From Rhabdophis nuchalis (Eukaryota > Chordata > Lepidosauria > Squamata > Natricidae), in NCBI GenBank assembly GCA_039707465.1, contig CM077645.1:147618503-147682502 (forward strand): a DNA stretch of 64,000 nucleotides, given 5' to 3'. The notes beneath the pieces are model-generated. The model was not told where the DNA came from, made no database searches, and saw nothing but the letters and a program-made list of their open reading frames with translations. Shown here piece by piece: positions 11,589 to 22,505 of this stretch; the first letter of the stretch is position 1, and every line of letters starts with the position of its first letter. Both the position numbers and the translations under genes were made by a program.

Positions 11589-11612
11589 ATGGCTTCCGAG
11601 GAACTCTACGAG
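11589..11612 (+). CDS. CDYL: CDYL first coding exon (MASEELYE), partial gene
   Basis: CDYL is a nuclear chromodomain protein with a C-terminal enoyl-CoA-hydratase-like (crotonase) domain. It reads repressive histone methylation, works with corepressor complexes, and acts against histone crotonylation. Here only the first coding exon is present: ATG at 11589, eight codons reading MASEELYE, then a phase-0 splice donor, GAG|GTAATC. The short isoform of vertebrate CDYL starts with exactly these eight residues, followed by the chromodomain (VERIVDK...) encoded by the next exon. The paralogue CDYL2 starts MASGDLYE, which fits less well. The CpG-rich promoter directly upstream supports a true first exon. 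No chromodomain exon was found in the remaining 52 kb, so intron 1 is longer than that. The exon is too short for a long reading frame; the frame running on to 11891 is read-through into the intron. Confidence 0.85.
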
Positions 11613-11614
11613 GT
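11613..11614 (+). other. CDYL: Splice donor of CDYL intron 1
   Basis: Context GAG|GTAATC is a good U2-type donor with the exon ending on a complete codon (phase 0). No matching chromodomain-exon acceptor is recognised before the window end. Confidence 0.8.
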
Positions 11615-11770
11615 AATCAGCCCCAATGCTTCCCCCTCTCTTTCGTCCCCGCCTTATTCCTTATTCCCGCCAGGGCGCCCCCCCTCCTCCTTTTTTCGGG
11701 GTGTGTATGTGAGGGCTAAAAATCCGGCTCCCTTTCTCCTCAGTTTCTTTTGGCTTTTCTTGGCGGGGCC

Positions 11771-11812
11771 CTGTGTGTGTGTGTGTGTGTGTGTTGTGTG
11801 TGTCTGTTTCCA
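11771..11812 (+). repeat. (TG)n microsatellite in CDYL intron 1
   Basis: About 42 bases of TG repeats with one slip, about 160 bases after the splice donor. Confidence 0.95.
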
Positions 11813-12319
11813 AACTGCGAGCCTGCCTCTCTTCCCTCCCCCAGTTTCGCTAGAGGAGGACGGAAATATGACTGAAAGCAGGAGACGGTAAAGTGTAACC
11901 ATTGGCTTGCGCTTTCTCTCGCTCCCCCCCCCCTCTGTTTTTTAACCCGACCCCCCCCCTCTCAACTCTACGGCCACCCCTTTTATTACCCTCTCCGGTC
12001 TCGCCACGACTTGCCCAGACCTTCTTGCGCACAAAAGTGTTTTTGGTAGTGTGCAAAAAATATGTGTTGCAGAAATCCTGCCCGCTTTTTGTGGGGGGCT
12101 GGGGTGGAGGGTGTGTGGGAAGGCGAAAGGACGGGGTTATCTTCTTCTCTTTCGAAAAGTACATTGACACCTTTGCCTGGCGATCCAGCTGCGTTGATGC
12201 ACGAAACCTCCAAAACTAATATTAACTCTGCATTCTTTAGCAGAAGGAACAAGTTTGGGGAGGTTTTTTGTGGGTGGGTGGATGAGATGGAAGGGTTGGC
12301 TGGTTCCAACGCATGCTAG

Positions 12320-14480
12320 TTTATTTGAGGGATGCCCAGGTGGATTAAGCGTGGTAGTAAATAGCTTCGTTGGTTTTGCTTGAGGATGGAGGATGGTGAC
12401 TTTTTAAAAAACTTTAAATTTCCAGTTTTTTGATGCCATTTATAAATCTTAAATGTACAGGCACAGGATGGGGGGTTCCTTTTGGATTATATTTCTTGAT
12501 TTTTTTTCTTTAAATATTTTATGGAGTATTGTGTATAGGTTAATATTTGCATTAAATTTTTGAAACCATTCTAATTCATTTGGTTGGTAAAACTCATTGA
12601 AGAGCCCATGCTAGTTTTCTTCTACCATGGACAAATACTTTCTCAGACAGGTTTGATGTGTTTGTGTGTTTAATTTACTAGAAGCCATGTGAGACTGAAA
12701 CCTTAGAATTAATAAAATATGTTCAATGGTAGTACAAAACATAGGATACAACTCTTTAACACACTTACTAGGGGTTGTGCTCCAATTTATAACTTTATAG
12801 TAAAATAGTGTTGTACTTTTAATGTTGAACTCTTAAGGGATGCAGTAGGAAGAACTTAGGAACTGAAAATATTTCCAGCTGATCAGTGGACAGTAGTCTA
12901 TGAGTAAGTAGAGTTCAGTTTTTGAACCAATGAAGTTTTTCAACTAATAATCTGATTGATGATTATGTGCCATTGTTAACTCTTAAGAGACCACATAGAT
13001 TTCATCTAGGATTATCTATCCCCAGTCTGGCCCTTCAGATCTTCCAGTAGTGTATGTCGCTGCTCTAATGGAGTCCATCCATCTTGTGGTTGATTATCTC
13101 TTTCCTTCCACCTTTTCCAGTATTATAGACTTCTCAAGAGAGCTAAATCTTTGCATAATGTGTTCCAAATATCATTTGAGCATGGACATTTGTGTCTTGA
13201 ATGAGAATTCTAAATGATTTTTATTTGATCCAGTAATCTGCAACTTCAGTTGATTATAAGATTAGTTGATTATAAATTGATTATAAAAGTAAATTATGGC
13301 TAAAGACACTAAAAGATTTGGGGATCTGTAGAGGACAGTACAAACAAATTATTTGAGGGATTTGTCAGGAGCATAATATTTTAGCAGCAGATTCAATCTG
13401 TTGGGATTTTTGAACCTATATTTCATCAGTGCATATATTTTCTGAATTGTTTTTCTCTAGGAAGGTCATTGGACAATTTAATCCAGTTCCTTATTTCTGA
13501 TGTTGGGGATTCTTGAATCTGTTGTTCAGAAATGGAACTTAAAAGTTGCTTATGACTGTAGTAACCCATACTGTTGATTGCACAGAATGGCCCTCTCCAA
13601 GCTGCATTGTGTTTACTTTATCACTCAGTCATGTTAATTGGACTGTAGAAAGCTAACCCTATGAATGAAAGAACTTGGAAGGATGTTTGAGAAAGCAAAT
13701 TAAGATATTAAAAACTATGGCAGATGCTTTATATAAGTACACCATTTGGACCTTAAATGGAATGGAAGGATTAACTATCATAATGCTATCACTGAAGATG
13801 GGTTAGGTATAGAAACTTTTTTTACAAATATTCTTGGACTTTAAAAAAAAGTTATTATAGAGTCTGGTTCATTGTTGAAAAATTTAGTAAGACAATTAAA
13901 ATCAGTTTCTTGATAATCATTCATATGTTTCAGATGGAAGCGAACTGAATCTCATATTTGTAAAGGAGAATCACACTGTTTTCAGCTGTATGTCGTGTTC
14001 AGATAAGTTAGACTGGAATTCTCTAATAAAATTTTCACTTAGTGATTTGGAATTATTGCATTAGGAAGCAATAACATAATATGAAATGATTAAAACAAGA
14101 TATACCCTTTTTAAAAAAAATTCTTTAAAAATCTGTCAAAAAACTAATATATGTCATAATCCAATTAGGAAATGGTGGTGATAAGATCTTCAAAACATTT
14201 TAATTGGAAAAACGTTGATTAATAAATTATTTGATGATTTTGTGTATGAGTGTGTGACTGTACAGAAGACTAGAAAAGAGAAAGCATTGCAGCGTTCTCT
14301 ACAAAATTTAGAAACAGTAAATTATATAGAGTTGTTATTCCAAGTACATTGAATATACTATGTACTTTTTGACTCTAGGGTTTTTATAGAAAAGTCTTAA
14401 TCTGTTAATGAAATACCTATGAATATGGTGACAATTTACATTAACATACCTTCATAATCATGGGATATAATTCTACCCTA
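12320..14480 (+). other. CDYL intron 1, apparently unique DNA
   Basis: A+T-rich sequence without recognisable repeats, reading frames or RNA genes. It is one of the few stretches of more than 2 kb in this window not obviously made of transposons, so any intronic regulatory element would be easier to detect here by conservation. Confidence 0.5.
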
Positions 14481-14489
14481 TTTTGTTTT

Positions 14490-15070
14490 GATGAGATCTC
14501 ACCTCAGATATTGTGTCTAGTTTTGGTCACCATATTTTAAAAAGAATTCAGCAAAACTGAAACAGAATTGGAAGGACACTGAGAATCATTAAGGGATTAC
14601 AAATTCTTAGAGAGATACAATAGGTTGAAGTAGCTGATCATGCTTAAGGTTGAGAACTGACAAGGATATGATCACCCTGTAGAAAAAGGCTTCTGCAGGG
14701 GATAATAAGGGAAAATGATAAAAGTAGCATCACCCAATTCCAACTCTGTCCTATGGTATGTGCATCGGGATAGTGCACGCACATACAAAAGAGAAGAAAT
14801 TTGTCACAGTTACGTGATGCATAATTGAGTGGTTCTGTGGTCATAATTTGACAAAAATTTGTATCCTGCAGATTCAGTTAAATGCAGATCCTATTCAGGA
14901 AAAGAGACCTCATGGAAAATGTCAGGGCTTATACTGGAATTATGGATTTAAGATCCAGAAAATCAAATTTCAACTGAATGTTTAGAAAAGGCTTGTTAAG
15001 AGCATTTTGATGATAGAACCAAATATCCAAAAAGGTGATGGGCATTCTTGTATTGGATAAATTTAAGTAG
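14490..15070 (+). mobile_element. Old CR1/L3-like LINE fragment
   Basis: Degenerate match to a common reptile LINE tail. Phrases seen are 'atattgtgtctagttttggtc', 'ggaaggacactgagaatcat', 'agagagatacaataggttga' and, near the end, 'aatttcaactgaatg' and 'gatgggcattcttgtattgg'. No usable frame. A sister fragment is at 52860-53160. Family level is tentative. Confidence 0.4.
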
Positions 15071-15148
15071 AGGCTAAGTAATAATACGTTGGGTGTACTT
15101 TAATTTCAGTTCCTTCATTGACCCTGAGTTCAACTCTGTGGGCTAGAT

Positions 15149-15604
15149 CAATGATGGCGAATGTTTTTCTGCGTGGGTCCAAAAGGGTGCGTGCATGCGC
15201 ACCCACCCATAATGCAATGCCCTCCCCCCATGCATGCGCACACAACCCCCCCTGATCCCCTCTGCACATGTGGCCAAGCCTCACGGAAGCCTCTGGACTT
15301 CCAGTAGGCCCGTTGGGCCTTTTATTTGCCCTCCCCAGGCTTCAAGAAAGTCTCCTGAAGCCTGAGGAGGGCGAAAAATGGGTCCAACGGGCCTAATGGA
15401 AGTTCAGAAATGAACTTCCGTTAGGCCCATTGGGCCAGTTTTTCACCATCCCAAAAATGTCCTCCCTGCCCTCTGGAAGGCTAAAAATCAGCTGGCCAGC
15501 ATGTGCATGCGCGCTGGAGCTGACATAGGGCAATGCCTTCTGTGCCCTCAGATATGACTCCACGTGCCACCTGTGGCATGCATGCCATACGTTCACCATT
15601 ATGG
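15149..15604 (+). mobile_element. hAT MITE with 8-bp target duplication
   Basis: A 456-bp G+C-rich element with short terminal inverted repeats ('caatgatggcgaat' against 'gttcaccattatgg'). It is flanked by the 8-bp direct repeats ggctagat (15141-15148) and ggctaaat (15605-15612), differing at one base. An 8-bp duplication is the hAT signature. The internal arms are themselves inverted ('ttaggcccattgggcc' and 'aggcccgttgggcc' words). No transposase. Confidence 0.85.
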
Positions 15605-15612
15605 GGCTAAAT

Positions 15613-16065
15613 GATCCTTCGCAAACTGTCTTAAGATAATTTCTTAGGTACAGTTTCAGAAATAATTTCCTTGGCAGCTGCAATGCAACTATTTCTTAGA
15701 TACTTTTATATGGATTAGAAGTTAATAGATAATAAAAGTGTTTCTTTATTAACTGTATGCATTCTGCTAAGCCATAATGTTCAGTATATGGTATTATATG
15801 GCATTTACATATTGGTATTATACCAATATGTGGTGTAATCTCCAAACATTGTAAAAAACATGGTAAAATAAATCTGATATACAATGTGAGGATCAATCTT
15901 TTGAGTTTCATTTTAATTTTTAAAAAACATTTTTAAAATAAAATAATTTAAAATGAAGAATTGGAAAGATGTGTTTATTTGTGTTCTTAATTGCTAGATG
16001 CTTTGTCCTTTTAATGAATGAATGACAATTTTGTATTTTTTTTCTTATTTAGGTACCTTTAATAA
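15613..16065 (+). other. CDYL intron 1, nothing recognised
   Basis: A+T-rich sequence between two MITEs; no feature seen. Confidence 0.5.
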
Positions 16066-16070
16066 TAGTA

Positions 16071-16458
16071 CAGGTAGTCCTTGATTAACAACAGTTCATT
16101 TAGTGACTATTCAGAGTTATAAAAGCACTGAAAAAAGTGACATGGCTGGTTTTTATAGTTACAACCTTTGCACCATTCCCATATCATGTGATCAAAATTC
16201 AAATGCGTGGCAACTGGTTCATACTTATTGTATTGTTGCAGCGTCCTGTGGTCATGTGATCACTTTTTGCAACTTTATGACAAAGTCAATGGGGCAGTCT
16301 AATTCACTTAACAACCAGATTACTTATTTATCAACTACAGTGATACATTTAACAACTGTGGCAAGAAATGATGTAAAATGGGGCAAAACTCACTTTAAAA
16401 AAATGCCACGTAACATAAACATTGGGTTTGGTTGTGGTCATAAGTTGAGGACTATCTG
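16071..16458 (+). mobile_element. Palindromic MITE, 'CAGGTAGTCCTTGA' family, intact copy
   Basis: Complete element with ends 'caggtagtccttgat' and 'gttgaggactatctg', flanked by TA on both sides (16069-16070 and 16459-16460). The interior is roughly palindromic ('gtgatcaaaatt' and 'catgtgatcac' words). It defines the family also seen at 2318, 3222, 57795/58445 and 62790. Confidence 0.85.
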
Positions 16459-16862
16459 TATTATACGATAATATAAATTACTTTAAAATAACATAAGTTA
16501 TAGCTATTCAAAAAATATTCTTGGGATCTTCTAGTGAATTTTAAAAACGAAAGTAAAATACTTGTAAAATTGAAAAGTACACTAGTAATAGTTCCTGCAA
16601 TCTAATTAGTTAAAGAATTTAGAATTATAATAATTCACAATGCCTGGCAACCTCTCTCTATATTCTACATTGGTCATTTTATTGTTTGAAAAATGTGTAG
16701 TAGAACAGATCAAATATGGCTTGAAACCTGTTGCATGGTTCCAATTATGTGATTCTTTAGGTCAAGAATCTGGAACCTATAATTCTCCATCTGTAAGTGC
16801 CTAACCATTACATCATTAGTGCAGGATGTTGAAAGTTATAGTAATAAAAGTAGCATTTAGAA

Positions 16863-17041
16863 CAGTGGCTCTCAATCTTTTCTTCAGCATGGAATCCCTT
16901 TAAATACCTTTTGTGGCCATGGACCCCAAAGACCGTACTTAAGTTTTAAATCACAACATTTCTTCAAACCTTTCTGGACCCTTTGTGATGACATCACACC
17001 CCCACCCCTGTAGTCCATGGACTAAAGGTTGAGAACCACTG
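16863..17041 (+). mobile_element. 179-bp hAT MITE with 8-bp target duplication
   Basis: Terminal inverted repeats 'cagtggctctcaatctt' and 'aaggttgagaaccactg'. Flanked by direct repeats atttagaa (16855-16862) and atttagag (17042-17049), 7 of 8 identical. Typical non-autonomous hAT. Confidence 0.9.
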
Positions 17042-17129
17042 ATTTAGAGAGCCAGGGGTTTCCCACTTTCATTCAAGGAAAAGAAGGCTAGCCTCTGTGG
17101 TTTTGATTTAATGAAGTATTACGTAATCA

Positions 17130-17756
17130 AGATAAATGTGATGAGATGGAAGAGGAAGAAAACACTCTGATCTATGTAGGGCCCAAATCATGTAAAATAT
17201 TGTGTACAGCTGTGTATGTAATGACATTGGAATTGCATGTATTAATCATATTGATGTTATTTTCTCTACTGAGTTTGGACTTTAATATATTCTGCACTCT
17301 AATGATGTATTCTAACCTTCTTGATTTGAGCATGCTCAACTTGAACAGCTTGAAGGATGTACAGGTATTTGTAGCAATCTTCTTCATCCAAACTCTTGAT
17401 ATTATTCCCATAGGGCATCTTGATTCCTTTCCCCTAGTTTTCCCTGTTTGATGGTAAGTGTGGTACATTTGTCCAGTCCAAATTCCATTTCAGTTTCTTG
17501 GCTATATATATGTGTAATGTTATAATAACAAACAGTAATGGTGATAGTCTCCTTGAAGAATTCTTTTCCTTATATTATCCTCTTTCAGTCTATCACTGTT
17601 GACTAGCAATTACATCTTCCATTTTGCTATTGATCTTTGCATAAAGTTTCTAATGTTTCAACTAATTCCTGTTATTTCTAGGTACTTAATTATACAATCA
17701 TTTGGCAGGCAGTTGAATGTCTTCTAGTAATCAATCCAAGCTTAACCACTGATTGA
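17130..17756 (-). mobile_element. R2/R4-type LINE, RT C-terminal part (distal segment)
   Basis: Minus-strand continuation of the LINE at 19700-21420, separated by a BovB insertion. Frames show 'RKRILQGDYHHYC' (matching the RT 'RGIFQGDSLSPLLF' motif) around 17590-17520. After that comes 'MGIISRVWMKKIATN...RRLEYIIRVQNILKSKLS', the region that follows the RT palm in this LINE type. Broken by stops. Confidence 0.65.
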
Positions 17757-17764
17757 TTCAAAAT

Positions 17765-18440
17765 TGGAAAAGGAGTCCGGCCAAGGCTGTATGTAGTCGG
17801 CCTGCCTATATATCTTATATGCAGAACACATCATGAGAAAGACAGGGGCTAGATGAATCAAAAGTTGGAATTAAGATTGCCGGGAGTAATATTAACAACC
17901 TCAGATATGCAGATGATACCACTCTAATGGCAGAAAGTAAAGAGCCTCTTGATGCAGGTGAAGGAGAGTGCAAAAGTTGGCTTGAAACTCAACATTAAGA
18001 AAACTAAGATCCTGCCATCCGGCCCTCTCAATTCCTGGCAAATAGATGGGGAAGAAGTAGATGTAGTGACAGATTTTATTTTACTGGGCTCCAAGATCAT
18101 CGCAGATGGGGACTGCAGCCAAGAAATTAAAAGACACTTGTTCCTGGGAAGGAAAGCTATGGCAAATCTAGACAGCATACTAAAAAGCAGAGACATCACC
18201 TTGCCATAAAAAGTGTGTATAGTCAAGGCTATCGTTTTCCCAGTTGCAATGTATGGCTGTGAAAGTTGGACCATAAGAAAGACTGAGCACCGAAGAATTG
18301 AGGTCTTTGAACTATCGTGCTGGAGAAGTTTCCTGTGAGTCCCTTGGACTGCAAGGCGATCAAACTGGCCAATCCTGACTGCTCTTTAGAAGACCAGATC
18401 CTGAAAATGACCACCTAATGAAAAGGAAGGAGTCACTGGA
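17765..18440 (+). mobile_element. BovB (RTE) LINE, RT 3' half, proximal segment
   Basis: Translation gives the BovB hallmark order: RYADDTTLMAES (17906-17940, containing the catalytic ADD), LKLNIKKTKILPSGP, 'SWQIDGEEVDVVTDFILLGS', IADGDCSQEIKRHL, ANLDSILKSRDITLP, then 'FPVAMYGCESWTIRKTEHRR'. It is 5'-truncated, frame-broken, and interrupted after 'gtcactgga' at 18440 by CR1 sequences. It resumes at 19492. BovB is an RTE-clade LINE and the partner that mobilises Sauria-type SINEs. Confidence 0.9.
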
Positions 18441-19048
18441 CTACTGTAATGCTCTCTACATGGGGCTCGCCTTGAGGTGCACCCGAAGACTGCAGCTTGT
18501 CCAGAATGCAGCCGCGCGGGCAGTTATGGGAACCTCTAGGTTTTCCCATGTAACACCACTCCTGCGTGAGCTGCATTGGCTGCCTGTCGTCTTTCGGGTG
18601 CGCTTCAAGGTGTTGGTTATCATCTTCAAAGCGCTCCATGGCACGGGACCTAGCTATCTGCAGGATCGCATCCTGTCCCATACATCCCTGCGGCCGATTC
18701 GCTCCCACAGAGAGGGACTTCTCCGGGTACCATCCACTAGGCTATGCCAGCGGGCGACGCCCAGGGGAAGGGCCTTCTCTGTGGCGGGCCCGACTCTGGA
18801 ACGACCTTCCCCCCGAAATTAGAACAACTACGGACCTCCGCTCCTTCCGTCAAAAACTAAAAACGCACTTTTTCTGCCTGGCCGGCTTGGGGTAACTGAA
18901 TTGCTCTATTAGGGTTTTTAGGGGTCTAATTTTAGTTGGTCCGGGTTTTTAGCGCAGGGTTAAGTTTAATTCATTTTTAATTGTATTTATGTTTGTGTTT
19001 TTATATATGTATTTTTAAATCCCCTGTGCACTGCCTCGAGTCCCTTCG
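18441..19048 (+). mobile_element. CR1 LINE, 5'-truncated ORF2 end and 3' UTR
   Basis: The frame 18418-18822 carries the CR1 ORF2 C-terminus: DYCNALYMGL, RRLQLVQNAAARAV, HVTPLLRELHWLPV, RVRFKVLVIIFKALHG, 'LRPIRSHREGLLRVPSTR', RATPRGRAFSVAGP. It is followed by the CR1 tail with the 'ccctgtgcactgcctcgagt' motif. It is inserted in BovB and flanked at distance by matching 'tcactgga' words (18433-18440 and 19492-19499). A one-base shift near 18785 breaks the frame before the usual LWNDLP motif. Confidence 0.9.
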
Positions 19049-19092
19049 GTCCATAAATAATAATAATAATAATAATAATAATATTATATATT
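19049..19092 (+). repeat. (AAT)n microsatellite at a CR1 tail
   Basis: Starts at the end of the plus-strand CR1 and runs into 'attatatattatat'. Confidence 0.9.
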
Positions 19093-19099
19093 ATATTAT

Positions 19100-19375
19100 A
19101 TATTATTATTTATTCAATTTATACCCCGCCCTTCTCCAAACGGACCCAGGGCGGCGCACAGGAAAATTAAAATACATACAAAACATCATATAAAATTTAA
19201 AAAACTAATTCAATAGAACTTGTGTTAAAACCAGATTAAAATCCCCAAATTTAAAAACTATCTAAAAGTCAGTATAGGAGGCTACGCTAGGCCGGCTAGA
19301 TGGAACAAATGTGTCTTAAGACACTTGCGGAAGAGGCGGAGGTCAGAGATCGTGCGAAGTTCAGGGGGTAAGTCG
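19100..19375 (-). mobile_element. CR1 LINE 3' end, inverted copy
   Basis: Reverse orientation CR1: 'aatttataccccgcccttct', 'acccagggcggcgcacagg', and further in 'gtgtcttaagacacttgcgg', 'cggaggtcagagatcgtgcg', which is the antisense of the ORF2 end (LRTTSDLRLF...LKT). Placed tail-to-tail with the preceding CR1. Confidence 0.85.
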
Positions 19376-19406
19376 TAATAATAATAATAATAATAATAAT
19401 AAATTA

Positions 19407-19491
<85 letters not shown>
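19376..19491 (+). repeat. (TAA/ATT)n microsatellite
   Basis: (ATA)n changes to (ATT)n within the run. It is bounded by CR1 on the left and BovB on the right. Confidence 0.95.
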
Positions 19492-19492
<1 letters not shown>

Positions 19493-19692
19493 CACTGGAG
19501 AACAGCCTAATGCTGGGAAAGAGTGAGGGCAAAAGAAGAATCGGACGACAGTGAATGAGGTGGCTGGATGGAGTCACCGAAGCAGCTTAAATGGACTCCA
19601 GAAGATGGCAGAGGATAGGAAGGCTTGGAGGAACATTGTCCATGGGGTTGCAATGGATCGGACATGACTTCACAACTAACAACAACAACATT
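19492..19692 (+). mobile_element. BovB LINE 3' end, distal segment
   Basis: Resumes BovB where it stopped at 18440. 'gcctaatgctgggaaag', 'gaggtggctggatggagtca', 'gatggcagaggataggaag' and 'atggatcggacatgacttca' are the conserved BovB 3' region. It ends in (AAC)n-like 'actaacaacaacaaca', the usual BovB 3' terminus. Confidence 0.9.
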
Positions 19693-21420
19693 AGTGTTGA
19701 TCTTCCTTCTCTTGCAGCTTTTTCTTCTTCTACTGTTTGGGCAGTTTCCTTTCTGTTCAGGTAGAAAGAACTTGTTTTCAACTAGATACTGTTGTCTGCA
19801 TCAACTACCACATCAGTTAGCAATTTGAAAGTTGTGGGTTAGCAGGTAATTAATCTGTAGTTTCCTGGTGCAGCCCCTTTTCTTAAATCTTTCATTATCA
19901 GATAGTCTTGGCCAGACATTAATCAATCCTCAACTTTACCACTTTGCAGTATGTTGTTAAGCTGCTTGGCAATGACTGGGTGAAGACCAATCAGATGTTT
20001 CAACCAAAAATCATGTAGTTCGTCTTCACCTGTTGCTGACCAAATCTTGAACATCCATTTTTCCACTATTTCTTCTGTTGTTACAATTTATTTTATTTTA
20101 TCTTCTTTTTTATTCTTATCCAACTCATTTATCCAAGCTGCATTTGTGTTGTATTTCTTTGGGTAGTCCCATAGCTATGGCCAGAACTTCATAGTTTCTT
20201 CCTTGCCATGTGTTGATTGCTTTACTGCGGTCTCCCCATTGATAGATTGGTAGAAAACTTTCTGATTTGACTGAAATTGGAAATTCTGCCTGTAGTGTAT
20301 CATTCAAGCTTAATATTTGCTGATCTTGTTTACAGCTGTTATTTGCTATTTTATTATTTCCAGTGCTTTCTTGATCTTTCTTATTTGTAGGTTATATTTA
20401 TTGATTGGGTATTCTTTGTTGTCTTGCTCCTCAGCTTCTTTTCTTTCATCTGTACTAGCTTGTTGGCATCTGATTTTAGATGATTGATTTTTATTTTCCA
20501 GTCTGAGCTTTCATTGTAGTGGTGTGCTGTTGGTCTTTTTTCCACTGTTTGTTGATTTTGCACCCCAAGTATTCAGTTATAAGTGCAGCTGTGCTGTACA
20601 TAAGTTGGTTTATTTCTTGCAGTGAACTGAGGCTTATATTTGATATTACAGTATTGGCATCTTTTAATACTTGTGTTAGCTGTTTCTTTGGAACAAGCTT
20701 TAATACAGGCAACATTCTCTTGTTTTTGTGCTGCTCTAGATGGTCAGTTATTCTTTCTTTCAATTCTTTTTTAGTTAGAGGCTCTTGTTCATTCTGAGGA
20801 AAAGGCAGAAGAGAGGGTTTCTGATGTGGAAATGAAAACAATATCTGTGCTGGTTGACTCCTCCTGGTTTGCCTCTGTAGTTTGAGTTCTATAGTTCAGA
20901 ACTCTACAGTTCTGACAGGGCTTTGATTTCTTTGCCCTGGGTAGACCTTTGCATTTCTTCCAATTCTGCTTCTCTGAATACTTCATTTTTAAAAAAAATA
21001 TAAATTGTTCTTAATTTAGCTAATTTGTTCTGTTATTGCTTATTCTGGGTGTTGTTATTTGCAGAACTAGTGTATTTTTTTAGATATCCTCTTGACAACT
21101 TGATTTGTATTAACAGATCATTATTTCTTTGTTTTCAAATTCCCGTATGTTTGCAAGAGGTAAACAACTTTTCAGTCCTGCAGTTTCTGGACCTAGTTGA
21201 TCACCAATAGACCTGAGTTTTGTAGCCCATTGTCCAAGAAATCCAATACCCAACACAGTCTTTGTTAGCCTCGGTAATGACCAATCTGGTATGGGTTTCT
21301 GTAAATTATATCTCACTATATTGTTTATGGAAGAGACATTTTTCATCTGGCTCCTCTGATGAGCCAGTCCAGTGTGTTTCAAACTCTGCCATAGATCTCT
21401 TCCTTGGATCATATTATTAG
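19693..21420 (-). mobile_element. R2/R4-type LINE, N-terminal and early RT part
   Basis: Minus-strand remnant of a non-LTR retrotransposon with a long basic N-terminal region. In reading order: 'LPRLTKTVLGIGFLGQWATK' (21280-21220); a CQNC cysteine motif (around 20920); 'LKERITDHLEQHKNKRMLPV'; 'EINQLMYSTAALITEYLGCK' (20640-20560); then 'WSATGEDELHDFWLKHLIG' and 'KGAAPGNYRLITC' (the RT 'NYRPITCLP' motif, around 20060-19850). It is cut at 19692 by BovB and resumes at 17756. I read it as R2/R4 (NeSL-type) but the clade is not proven. Many stops. Confidence 0.65.
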
Positions 21421-21814
21421 GTTTACATACTTACATTGGCTTGAGGTTCTATCTCTATGCTGATAACTCCCAGTGTACTTGCTTCTTACCATCTAAATCA
21501 AGGATATAATCTTTTAATGTTGCTTAATCTTCATATTGAGTGGATGTGTGAAACTAAATGATAGTTAAACCCATATAAGGCAGCAACTGAACTTGAGAAT
21601 TGAGGTAACACTCTTTTTGATGGGATTGCTGTCCTCCACAAAGGACAAGGTCACAGCTTGAATGTGCTTCTTGAATCCAGCTATCACTAGATTTACTGAT
21701 GACAATAATTTTTACAATGACAATAAAGATTATTATTATTATGACAACTATGGTGAAGAGCATATCTGCATACCTAGACAGGGATCACATATCAGTTGCG
21801 TACCACTTTCTGTT

Positions 21815-21930
21815 TAAAACTGCATTTTTCAACTTTGGCATCTTGAAGATACATGGACAATTGCTGGCTGGGGAGTTTTGAGAGGTGCAGTCCACATATC
21901 TTTAAGTTGTCAAGATTGAGAAATGTTAGT
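21815..21930 (+). mobile_element. Palindromic 'AACTTTAAGA' MITE, worn copy
   Basis: 'tcaactttggcatcttgaag' ... 'gctggctggggagtttt' ... 'gtccacatatctttaagttg' forms an imperfect palindrome of the family that is nearly perfect at 63700-63835. Confidence 0.5.
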
Positions 21931-22385
21931 TTAAGGTGTTAATGATGATATTTAAGTCCTAATCAGTTTAAGAGTAACTTTCAAGGATTGCCCTTCCCAT
22001 TATTTAAATCAGTTAGAATACTACTTCTGAAGATGTGTTGCAATTTCCTTCTTGGAAATATGTCTTAAGTGAAAGAATGCAATAATAATATGAGAAATCG
22101 CATACATCAACATATACCTTTGGTAATTGCAGTGGCCATTTGACTGCTTCTCTATATGTCTGTGATTTCAAGACATAAGCATCAATATATTTCATTTTTC
22201 TTTATGACAGTATATGTAAGTAGAAATGGAAATTCCATGTCCAGAGGACAACAGGATAGAACAGATGGAGTACAAGTGTTAAAATCCAGGTTGAGACATC
22301 TTGTGCTAAGAGCCAAGAATTGTTTCTATAATTACGTTGTATGAATGTTTATGATAAATTGAGAGATTGTTGATGGGAAGATTGG
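21931..22385 (+). other. CDYL intron 1, nothing recognised
   Basis: No repeat or coding signal was identified in this stretch before the first DIRS element. Confidence 0.45.
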
Positions 22386-22387
22386 AG

Positions 22388-22505
22388 TAATCATTAATTC
22401 TCCTGTGCGCTGCTTGGAGAGTCCAAGCATGGGTTAAATTAGTCTGCTTGCCCTGGGACTGAGTTTGAATATTCTTTAACCACGCCTTTTGTTTCTCCTT
22501 GAGGC
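22388..22505 (+). repeat. DIRS #1 left inverted terminal repeat
   Basis: 'gagagtccaagcatgggtta', 'gtctgcttgccctgggactg' and 'tgaatattctttaaccacg' are inverted-complementary to 28735-28850. Related left ends occur at about 31868, 47372 and 48778. Confidence 0.85.

Noticed and set aside
11589..11891. 100-codon frame starting at the CDYL ATG
   Set aside because: Only the first eight codons are exon. After GAG|GTAATC the frame is intronic read-through with poly-Val/Cys from the (TG)n repeat.
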